Assembly: GCA_964537285.1 (NCBI GenBank)
Contig: CAZHZT010000115.1
Span: forward strand, 1-18,823
Source of the DNA: CAZHZT01 sp964537285
Lineage (GTDB): Bacteria > Bacteroidota > Bacteroidia > Chitinophagales > Saprospiraceae
DNA: 18,823 nucleotides
Direction of reading: 5' to 3'
Positions 13,808-18,823 of the stretch are shown piece after piece. Made by a program: the position numbers and the translations under genes. The notes below the pieces were generated by a model. The model did no database searches. It worked only from the letters and a program-made list of their open reading frames with translations, and was not told where the DNA came from. Each line of letters begins with the position of its first letter. Position 1 is the stretch's first letter.

Positions 13808-15280
13808 ATGAAAAAGAATTTACTGCTTGTAGCCTTAGGGTTGTTCCTTTTCATCCAATTCGGATGCTCTCCTAAGTCTAGCCCTCCCGTTGAAGTAGCT
13901 CCACAGGAAGAAACCGCTAAAGAAGAACCGGCTGAAGAGGAGGATGATGGCCTTAGCCCTTGCAAAAAGTTTAGCGATTCTCCCAGAGAAAATTATCTGC
14001 TGGATCAATTTGTTTTATATAAAGATAAGATCAAGTTGAAGGATTTTGACGCTGCGCTTCCTATGTGGAAGGAGGTGCACGAACAGGCACCTGCTGCGGA
14101 TGGGAAACGAACAACCGTATTTAGGGACGGGATCAAAATATATGAATATTTATTCAACCAAGAGACTGATACCGATAAACGTCGTTCCTACTACGAAATA
14201 GTAATGGGCCTTTATGATGAAATGGCAGAGTGCTATGGCGAGGCGGCCTACATATCGGGGCTGAAAGGTTTTGATTTGTATTATAAATACAACGAGTTTG
14301 CCAGTCCGGAAGAAAGCTACAACTTTTTTACCGCCTCTATTGATGAATTGGGCGAAGAAACCCCTGCCTTTGTTTTTAATCCATTTACTGCAGTGCTGAT
14401 TCAGCGTTTTCTAAACGATGAAATAGAAATGGAAGAGGCTCAGAGGTATGCCGGAAAAGTTCTTGATCTGATCCAAAAAATAAAAACAAAGAAATCCTCT
14501 AAGGATTGGACCGGCGAGGGCTGGGATATTGTAGAAGGATATGCTCCTGTGCGCTTAGAAGAACTAGAAGGTGTTGAAAATTTTTATACCTGCGACTACT
14601 ACAAGGGAAAATATTTCCTTCCCTACCAAGCTAGCCCAACTACCGATTGCGATACTTTGAAAACGATATATGGCCGCTTGCGCTGGGGAAAGTGCGATCC
14701 TGACGGGCCTGAATTGGTAATGCTTCGAGGAGCGCTGCAGGAAAACGATTGTATTGAAAAACGCACCACCGGGCCTTCCACGGCAAGAGAAGCCTATGAT
14801 GCCTTGAGTGAAGGTCGTTACAAGGAAGCCGTTCAGAAATTTGAACAGGCTGCTGAAGAAACTGATGATGTAGAACGTAAGGCTAGCTATCTTTTTATAG
14901 TAGCAAAAATCTACTACGCACATCTTCGTAATTTCTCCAGGTCTCGTTCTTACGCTATTAAAGCAGCGGAGTTGAAATCTAATTGGGGAGAGCCTTATAT
15001 CCTTATCGGTAAGTTATATGCCTCCAGTGGTCCGCTTTGCGGGCCAGGTCGAGGCTGGGACAGCCAGATTGTTACCTGGCCTGCTATCGATAAGTGGCAA
15101 TATGCTCGTTCCATAGATTCGTCTGTAGCTTCTGAGGCTCAGAAATTAATCAATCGATACTCTAAATATATGCCTACAGGTGAGGATGTTTTTCAGCGTA
15201 ACCTGAAGGTAGGTGATAAGTTTAGAGTAAATTGCTGGATACAAGAAACCACTACCATCCGGGTTTCGAAGAAGTTTTAG
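13808..15280 (+). CDS. TPR-like helical-repeat lipoprotein with conserved cysteines (paralogue B)
   Basis: The product is 490 residues with a lipoprotein signal (lipidated Cys at residue 20, FIQFGC) and a Glu/Pro-rich tether to about residue 50. The body follows its upstream neighbour: 'LKDFDAALPMWKEVHEQAPAADGKR', 'FYTCDYYKGKYF', 'GKCDPDGPE', 'EGRYKEAVQKFEQAAEETDD', 'KSNWGEPYILIGKLYASSGPLCG', 'PTGEDVF' and a final 'NCWIQETTTI'. The shared blocks and matching cysteines show a tandem duplication in which one product became a lipoprotein and the other stayed soluble. I expect it to be membrane-anchored facing the periplasm or the surface. The function is not recognised. A perfect 19-bp hairpin terminator follows, shared with the convergent thioredoxin gene. 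Confidence 0.8.
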   Translation: MKKNLLLVALGLFLFIQFGCSPKSSPPVEVAPQEETAKEEPAEEEDDGLSPCKKFSDSPRENYLLDQFVLYKDKIKLKDFDAALPMWKEVHEQAPAADGKRTTVFRDGIKIYEYLFNQETDTDKRRSYYEIVMGLYDEMAECYGEAAYISGLKGFDLYYKYNEFASPEESYNFFTASIDELGEETPAFVFNPFTAVLIQRFLNDEIEMEEAQRYAGKVLDLIQKIKTKKSSKDWTGEGWDIVEGYAPVRLEELEGVENFYTCDYYKGKYFLPYQASPTTDCDTLKTIYGRLRWGKCDPDGPELVMLRGALQENDCIEKRTTGPSTAREAYDALSEGRYKEAVQKFEQAAEETDDVERKASYLFIVAKIYYAHLRNFSRSRSYAIKAAELKSNWGEPYILIGKLYASSGPLCGPGRGWDSQIVTWPAIDKWQYARSIDSSVASEAQKLINRYSKYMPTGEDVFQRNLKVGDKFRVNCWIQETTTIRVSKKF

Positions 15281-15307
15281 TGGCCTATATTTTTATTGGA
15301 AGAACCT

Positions 15308-15348
15308 TTATTTTGCTGATTCTTTCTTCGAAAGAATCAGCAAAATAA
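15308..15348. terminator. Bidirectional terminator hairpin between paralogue B and thioredoxin
   Basis: Arms 15308-15326 and 15330-15348 form a perfect 19-bp stem (TTATTTTGCTGATTCTTTC) with a TTC loop. It lies between convergent genes, 27 nt after one stop and 19 nt beyond the other, and has T-rich and A-rich edges suited to termination in both directions. Confidence 0.8.
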
Positions 15349-15367
15349 TCATCCAAAGGGCAACGTA

Positions 15368-15682
15368 CTACTCTTTGGACGGTTTTAGTTTCTTAATTTC
15401 TTTCTGTAAGGTAGAAATTTTCTGAACTCCTGCCGCGCGGAATTTCAACTCTCCATTTTGATAAATCATAGTTGTAGGAATACTACGGACATTGAGTTGT
15501 TGAGCTAGCAGCTTGTTTTTATCTACATCAATTTTTACGATCTTTATATTATCCCCTTCTTTCTTTTTCAATTCTTTTAATATCGGAGCGAATTGGTGAC
15601 AAGGGCCACACCAATCGGCGTGAAAATCAATTAAGACAGGATGCTTGCTCTTAATTATTGATTTGAAATTTGATTTTGCCAT
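15368..15682 (-). CDS. Thioredoxin
   Basis: From ATG 15682 the product is 104 residues, standard for a single thioredoxin domain. The active site WCGPC lies at 24-28 and the cis-proline in 'VRSIPTTMIYQNGEL' at about 69. No signal peptide is seen, so it is a cytoplasmic disulfide reductase. The frame extends to a GTG at 15706, but those codons fall inside the tip of MITE copy 4, so ATG 15682 is preferred. The only SD-like motif (AAAGGA, 15698-15693 on the minus strand) belongs to the MITE end. The whole near upstream region has therefore been replaced or displaced by the element: its 5' UTR, and perhaps its promoter, must lie in or beyond the MITE. Confidence 0.93.
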   Translation of the reverse strand: MAKSNFKSIIKSKHPVLIDFHADWCGPCHQFAPILKELKKKEGDNIKIVKIDVDKNKLLAQQLNVRSIPTTMIYQNGELKFRAAGVQKISTLQKEIKKLKPSKE

Positions 15683-15694
15683 ATTATTTGTTTT

Positions 15695-15798
15695 GTCCTT
15701 TGACACAAATTGTGTGGAACTTCAAAATGATAACCCTTTCAGCCACAAGGGCATTCAAGGGTTATCATTTTGAAGTTCCACACAATTTGTCAAAGAAA
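15695..15798 (+). mobile_element. MITE-like palindromic element, copy 4 (near-perfect hairpin)
   Basis: This 104-bp copy has ends GTCCTTTGACA and TGTCAAAGAAA. Unlike copies 1, 2 and 5, its left arm carries GTGTGGAAC, the complement of the right arm, so the stem is perfect over about 30 bp, interrupted only by a 2-nt insertion near the tip. The loop matches copy 1. The target duplication ATTTGTTT is perfect at 15686-15693 and 15800-15807, one base outside each end. It sits 12 bp upstream of the thioredoxin start codon. Confidence 0.88.
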
Positions 15799-15885
15799 GA
15801 TTTGTTTTTTCATCATTTAAAACACCAATACATGTAGGATCGTTCATCAAATTATATAGCTATAGTCAAGATAGTTTTATCAATT

Positions 15886-15982
15886 GAAGTGGTTTAAAAA
15901 GTAGTTCGTAGTTCCTGATAGCACGTCTGCCGCCAAAAAAACACCACAATCAGGGGTAGTGAACTACTTTTTAGACCACTTC
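15886..15982. repeat. 97-bp imperfect palindrome with 22-bp terminal inverted repeats
   Basis: The arms 15886-15907 (GAAGTGGTTTAAAAAGTAGT and two more bases) and 15961-15982 are reverse complements with a single G-T type mismatch. Inside, CCTGAT (15914-15919) can pair with ATCAGG (15949-15954). It is unrelated in sequence to the GTTCTTTGACA family. I could not see a convincing target duplication, so it may be a second, older MITE type or an operator/attenuator for the FKBP gene. Confidence 0.6.
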
Positions 15983-16046
15983 ATTATTATATATAAATAT
16001 TGTTATATAAATTTAGAGGACGAAATAAAATTAAATCAATATCCTT

Positions 16047-16562
16047 ATGCAAACAAAAATATTTTCCAGTTTAGTGACTTTGGTCGCATTGTTTTTCTTT
16101 AGTTCATGTCAGCCTGGAAGCCATTTGGAAGGTTACCGGGTTAAAACGCCGCGTTTCAGGCCTGAAATTGAGCAGAATATCATCATTGATTATGCCGTTG
16201 AGAACCGCCTCAATATGGAAAAGACGGATTCAGGGATCTTCTATATGTTTAAGAAGAAGGGCGAAGGAACGACTAATCCGAGTGCGCGTTCAAGAGTAAC
16301 GGTACTTTACACTGTAAAAGCTCTTGAATCGGGAGATATAATCGAGAAGGTAGATGAAGAGCCCGTCGAATTTGATATGAGCGAGGTAATAGAAGGATGG
16401 CGCGAAGCAATGACCTTAATGACAGAGGGGGCTAAAGCTGTTTTTATCATTCCTTCTCATTTGGCTTACGCTGATAACGGAAATGGAGAAATGGTAGATG
16501 CCGGGGAGATCCTTATGTTTGATATCGAATTGATTGATGTATTGGACGTGGTTCAGAATTAG
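16047..16562 (+). CDS. FKBP-type peptidyl-prolyl isomerase lipoprotein
   Basis: The product is 171 residues with a lipoprotein signal (Cys at residue 21, FFFSSC). After a linker the FKBP fold is visible from about residue 55: 'TDSGIFYMFKKKGEGTTNP', 'SRVTVLYTVKALESGDIIEKV', then the family block 'EVIEGWREAMTLMTEGAKAVFIIPSHLAY' and a final strand 'LMFDIELIDV'. FKBPs catalyse cis-trans isomerisation at proline bonds; as a lipoprotein this one would assist folding in the periplasm or at the outer membrane. The usual 'LAYG' glycine is replaced by 'LAYADNGNG', and a Trp sits in the pocket position (GW). It resembles small Bacteroidota FKBP lipoproteins, distantly GldI, but I cannot assign it to gliding. 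It is convergent with the next gene, with 22 bp between. Confidence 0.87.
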   Translation: MQTKIFSSLVTLVALFFFSSCQPGSHLEGYRVKTPRFRPEIEQNIIIDYAVENRLNMEKTDSGIFYMFKKKGEGTTNPSARSRVTVLYTVKALESGDIIEKVDEEPVEFDMSEVIEGWREAMTLMTEGAKAVFIIPSHLAYADNGNGEMVDAGEILMFDIELIDVLDVVQN

Positions 16563-16584
16563 GACTATCTCCTTAGAGTAAGAG

Positions 16585-17094
16585 CTATATGCTTACTTCT
16601 ACATTTAATTGAAAACAGTTTTTGTGCGCAAATAATTCACCTTTGGTGATCTTATAGAGCATTGATTGTAGAATGGATTGATCTATGGGGCTGCCTTTAA
16701 GAATAAAGGTTTTCAGATCGACATGCATCGTCTTTTTCTGGAAGCTGATGCCTTCCGGTAATGCGCAGGGAAGGGCCACGCGTTCAATCCAGTTAATGCC
16801 TTTGACTACTTTAAGGTTAAGTACGGGATTGGGAAAGCCGAGATCTTCCGCCGGTTCAAAAATAATAATGCGGTTTTTGAAAGGTGTGAAAGAGGTTTGA
16901 ATATTGATGTGTACCTGCCCGGCTTCGATGAAGAGTACTTCAACTTTATGAATATTTTCAATATCTGCTAAAGCATTTTCAATGAATTCATTTACAAGGT
17001 CTTTGGAAATATTTAATTGAGATTTAAGTTGAGAGCCCTTCAAGGCTTCAAAGTTATTGGTCGAAATAAGCTTGAGAAGCTGAGCTGAGTTCAT
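16585..17094 (-). CDS. Conserved-looking protein of unknown function
   Basis: The product is 169 residues with no signal peptide and no membrane segment, so it is presumably cytoplasmic. I do not recognise the family. The N-terminal half looks helical ('MNSAQLLKLISTNNFEALKGSQLKSQLNISKDLVNEFIENALADI'). The rest is rich in alternating beta-strand patterns ('KVEVLFIEAGQVHINIQTSF', 'NRIIIFEPAEDL', 'VLNLKVVKGINWIERVALPC', 'MHVDLKTFILKG') and ends 'NVEVSI'. The strand content suggests a small beta-sandwich or barrel. Codon use resembles its neighbours, and the long uninterrupted frame with matched boundaries supports a real gene. Upstream lies a 20-bp imperfect hairpin (17145-17201) and MITE copy 5, which probably uncouple it from the phosphoglycerate dehydrogenase gene on the same strand. 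Confidence 0.7.
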   Translation of the reverse strand: MNSAQLLKLISTNNFEALKGSQLKSQLNISKDLVNEFIENALADIENIHKVEVLFIEAGQVHINIQTSFTPFKNRIIIFEPAEDLGFPNPVLNLKVVKGINWIERVALPCALPEGISFQKKTMHVDLKTFILKGSPIDQSILQSMLYKITKGELFAHKNCFQLNVEVSI

Positions 17095-17144
17095 TCATTT
17101 ATAAGTTAGCTGTAAAGGGCTGGCCAAAAAGCAATTCTATTCGG

Positions 17145-17201
17145 AGGGAGGCCCTTTTGTAGCGGTTTTTAGAAAACAAATCGCTATGAAAGGGCCTCTC
17201 T
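17145..17201. terminator. Imperfect 20-bp hairpin upstream of the unknown gene
   Basis: The left arm 17145-17164 (core AGGCCCTTTTGTAGCG, 17149-17164) pairs with 17182-17201 (core CGCTATGAAAGGGCCT, 17182-17197). All 20 positions pair if a few G-T wobbles are allowed, with a 17-nt loop. It lies between two co-directional minus-strand genes and could terminate the upstream one. Confidence 0.5.
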
Positions 17202-17275
17202 TATATAAAAATGGTTCTGCCAGGAGTAAAGAGCAGGTTTTTAGACAAGCCTTCATCCCCTCTCTTGTAATTATG

Positions 17276-17385
17276 GTTCTTTGACATAAATTGTGATAAA
17301 ATGGAGTTTAAAAAAGATAACCCCTTCAGCCACCAGGGCATTCAGGTTTTATCTTTTTTAAACTCCACACAATTTGTCAAAGAAC
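17276..17385 (+). mobile_element. MITE-like palindromic element, copy 5 (diverged stem)
   Basis: This 110-bp copy has ends GTTCTTTGACA and TGTCAAAGAAC. The inner stem is GGAGTTTAAAAAAGATAA against TTATCTTTTTTAAACTCC, different in sequence from the other copies but still perfectly paired. The loop (TTCAGCCACCAGGGCATTCA) is nearly the family loop. The perfect 8-bp repeat GTAATTAT flanks it at 17267-17274 and 17387-17394, one base outside each end. The right repeat contains the stop codon of the phosphoglycerate dehydrogenase gene. Confidence 0.88.
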
Positions 17386-17390
17386 GGTAA

Positions 17391-18353
17391 TTATTTGTCA
17401 TCTCCAAAGAAAGCAAGGATTTTATCCGCTAATTCTAAGCCGATATTTCTTTGAGCCTCGATGGTTGCTGCTCCTGTATGTGGAGTAATGGAGATATTTG
17501 GATGTTGAAGCAAATCTTCACGAGGATTCGGTTCGGTCTCAAAAACATCAATTCCTGCACCTGCTAATTTACCGCTATTGAGCGCTTCAAGAAGGGCGCC
17601 ATCGTCTACGATACCTCCGCGAGCACAATTGATAAGGATGGAGCCATCCTTCATCTTGTTGAATTCTTCAGTAGAAATTAAATGTTTACCGGAGTAAGGC
17701 ACGTGAAGCGTCAGGTAATCCGCTGCTTTTAGCGTTTCTTCAAAGCCATAGGTTGGCACTCTAACCGAGAGTTTTACGTCTTCGTTCAGGAATACATTGA
17801 TACCAATATCCCTTTCGGCCACTTTTAAATCGACGGGCATCACGTTCATTCCAAGAGCGAGGCCAATTCGGGCTACTTCTTGACCGATGCGGCCGAAGCC
17901 AATGATGCCTAGTGTTCTATTGCGTAGGTTTACTCCCTTAGAGTATGCCTTTTTTAGCGCTTTAAACTCTGTATTTCCTTTGGAAGGCATTTCTCTATTC
18001 GACCAATGCAAAAAGCGAGAAAGCGTGAACATGTGAGCGAAGGCGAGTTCTGCTACAGATTGAGAGGATGCAGCAGGCGTGTTCATTACTTCAATATTAT
18101 GGCTGCGCGCATATTCGACGTCGATATTATCTAGTCCTACACCTCCTCGTGCGATTATTTTTAGCTTTGGGCACTGATCAATTAACTCTTTACGTACTTT
18201 GGTAGCACTTCGAACAATAATAACATCGTAATCAGGCAGTACTTCAGGCAATTTGTCCTGCGGGATTTTTTCCGTATCTACCTGGTAGTTGGCCTCTTCC
18301 AGAAGCATCTTACCATCTGGGTGTATGCCGTCGTTAGCTAAAATTTTAATCAT
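17391..18353 (-). CDS. serA: D-3-phosphoglycerate dehydrogenase, short form
   Basis: The product is 320 residues. It oxidises 3-phosphoglycerate to 3-phosphohydroxypyruvate with NAD, the first step of serine synthesis. The D-2-hydroxyacid dehydrogenase fold is clear: substrate-binding 'VIIVRSATKVRKELID' and 'ARGGVGLDNIDVEYA' (45-82), Rossmann motif GFGRIG at 152-157, and catalytic Arg245 ('NCARGG'), Glu274 ('ETEPNP') and His292 ('TPHTGAAT'). It lacks the C-terminal ACT domain that gives serine feedback in the long forms, so allosteric control is not expected. Related hydroxyacid dehydrogenases cannot be excluded by sequence alone, but 'RSATKVRKELID' and 'GVGLDNID' favour SerA. The MITE copy downstream starts six bases after the stop and its target duplication includes the stop codon. 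Confidence 0.9.
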   Translation of the reverse strand: MIKILANDGIHPDGKMLLEEANYQVDTEKIPQDKLPEVLPDYDVIIVRSATKVRKELIDQCPKLKIIARGGVGLDNIDVEYARSHNIEVMNTPAASSQSVAELAFAHMFTLSRFLHWSNREMPSKGNTEFKALKKAYSKGVNLRNRTLGIIGFGRIGQEVARIGLALGMNVMPVDLKVAERDIGINVFLNEDVKLSVRVPTYGFEETLKAADYLTLHVPYSGKHLISTEEFNKMKDGSILINCARGGIVDDGALLEALNSGKLAGAGIDVFETEPNPREDLLQHPNISITPHTGAATIEAQRNIGLELADKILAFFGDDK

Positions 18354-18412
18354 ATTTTCAACTCCGTTTTATTGTTGAACTTTGTTAATTTAGTTACGAT
18401 TTATTTTTTATG

Positions 18413-18420
18413 CAAAAATA
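18413..18420 (-). promoter_or_regulatory. Candidate -7 promoter box for serA
   Basis: On the minus strand this reads TATTTTTG, an exact TAnnTTTG match, 60 bp upstream of the start codon. The -33 region is not clearly TTG, so this is a candidate only. Confidence 0.35.
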
Positions 18421-18706
18421 GATCGTTTTTTAATGCGAAATCGAAGTGAGTTACTACAAATAACGCTCTAATTTAGTCATATGATCGTAAAATGCGTTAA
18501 TTGTTAAAATTTCTCCGCAATGTAGTGTAAAATTTTATAGTATGGTAATTCCGTTGTTTTTTTTTACATTACGGTATAAACGGAGCCCTTATCTTCATTG
18601 TTTTCAAGCTTACGTTTAGTAATAGCCAAAAAATAAGTTTTTGAAGTTCTATTTTTTCACAAGGTTCTAGATGATTTCATTTGGTAAATATTTTAAGAAC
18701 AAAAAA

Positions 18707-18738
18707 ATGAGTCATCCCGGATTTTCAGGAACTTCATG
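18707..18738 (+). repeat. Degenerate copy of the ATGAGTCATCCCG hairpin
   Basis: ATGAGTCATCCCG (18707-18719) is identical to 3853-3865, and the following GATTTTC keeps most of the loop. The second arm has decayed (AGGAACTTCAT instead of GGGATGACTCAT), so no strong hairpin forms. It shows that the 3849-3888 hairpin belongs to a dispersed family. Confidence 0.5.
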
Positions 18739-18823
18739 TTGTCACTGCAATAAAAAAAGGTGCAATAATCAATATTTTAGGACCGGCCTTATTCAATTTA
18801 GCTTTTTGAAAGGCTGGCAGCCG

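Larger units (their letters stand above)
15683..16046. other. Divergent spacer between thioredoxin and the FKBP lipoprotein gene
   Basis: This 364-bp region contains MITE copy 4 (15695-15798), about 87 bp of AT-rich DNA without a recognisable signal, a 97-bp imperfect palindrome (15886-15982), and an AT-rich stretch leading to the plus-strand gene. In the last part TATATAA (15990-15996) and TTATATA (16003-16009) form a 7-bp inverted repeat, and TAAATTTA (16008-16015) is one base from the -7 consensus, a weak promoter candidate. No gene is seen. Confidence 0.6.
18354..18823. other. Right-edge non-coding stretch upstream of serA
   Basis: This 470-bp AT-rich region has the serA leader and promoter candidate at its left. 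It also holds a possible decayed MITE arm (18637-18662), a degenerate copy of the ATGAGTCATCCCG hairpin family (18707-18738), and an edge segment ending GGCTGGCAGCCG. A frame through 18730-18812 reads '...VVTAIKKGAIINILGPALFNLAF' before a stop; it has no start codon and is too short to call a gene or relic. No complete gene is seen. Confidence 0.5.

Noticed and set aside
15683..15706. GTG-initiated start for thioredoxin
   Set aside because: These codons lie mostly in the MITE tip and its target repeat; ATG 15682 gives the normal length of about 104 residues.
16577..16597. AGTAAG/CTTACT inverted repeat between the FKBP and unknown genes as a terminator
   Set aside because: Only 6-7 bp, no T run, and it overlaps the end of the minus-strand gene; too weak to annotate.
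1175..17385. The repeated palindromes as a CRISPR array
   Set aside because: Copies are kilobases apart, 100-bp foldbacks with target duplications, with no spacers and no cas genes.
18730..18812. Frame reading VVTAIKKGAIINILGPALFNLAF at the right edge
   Set aside because: It recalls the start of a membrane flippase, but it has no start codon, stops after about 24 residues, and the window ends; too little to call a gene or a pseudogene.

Overview
The window is a chromosomal segment from a member of the Bacteroidota, most likely a Saprospiria/Cytophagia-like marine or freshwater lineage; the genus cannot be fixed from the sequence. The signs are a type IX secretion (T9SS) C-terminal sorting domain, a SusC-type plug sequence, the 'NNSPYTRFGLGDL' outer-membrane protein family behind coaX, a Bacteroidota-type -7 box (TAnnTTTG), and weak Shine-Dalgarno use. 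I found no rRNA, tRNA, CRISPR array, phage gene or full insertion sequence.

Layout. (1) 315-5871, plus strand: an envelope-export cluster with a LolA-like periplasmic carrier, two LolC/E-type FtsX permeases, a LolD-type ATPase and an outer-membrane beta-barrel. (2) 6052-8166, minus strand: a secreted protein joining a carboxypeptidase-regulatory-like domain, a SusC-type plug segment without a barrel, a VWA domain and a T9SS sorting domain. (3) 8470-15280, plus strand: purH, coaX (overlapping the next gene by 20 bp), an outer-membrane protein, and two paralogous cysteine-containing repeat proteins, one periplasmic and one a lipoprotein. (4) 15368-18353: thioredoxin (minus), an FKBP-type lipoprotein (plus), a conserved unknown protein (minus) and a short-form phosphoglycerate dehydrogenase (minus).

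The most striking content is between the genes. Five copies of one palindromic element, four full-length (104-110 bp) and one internally deleted (44 bp), lie at 1175-1283, 5880-5988, 10000-10043, 15695-15798 and 17276-17385. They share the terminal inverted repeat GTTCTTTGACA and, in the full copies, a conserved loop (CAGCCACAAGGGCATTCA). All four full copies are flanked by perfect 8-bp direct repeats one base outside the element (TGAATAAA, AAATATAA, ATTTGTTT, GTAATTAT), and the short copy has a 6/8 match. This is the signature of a MITE-like mobile element with an 8-bp target duplication. The hairpin stems vary by paired, compensatory changes while the loop is conserved.

One copy sits inside the left arm of an otherwise perfect 44-bp palindrome spanning the 3' ends of two convergent genes; removing the element and one target repeat restores the palindrome exactly. 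Several other unusually long perfect hairpins (30, 19 and 18 bp stems), a 22-bp inverted repeat and two AACGGG-type repeat patches occupy the other spacers, so almost every gap over about 80 bp holds a large inverted or direct repeat.
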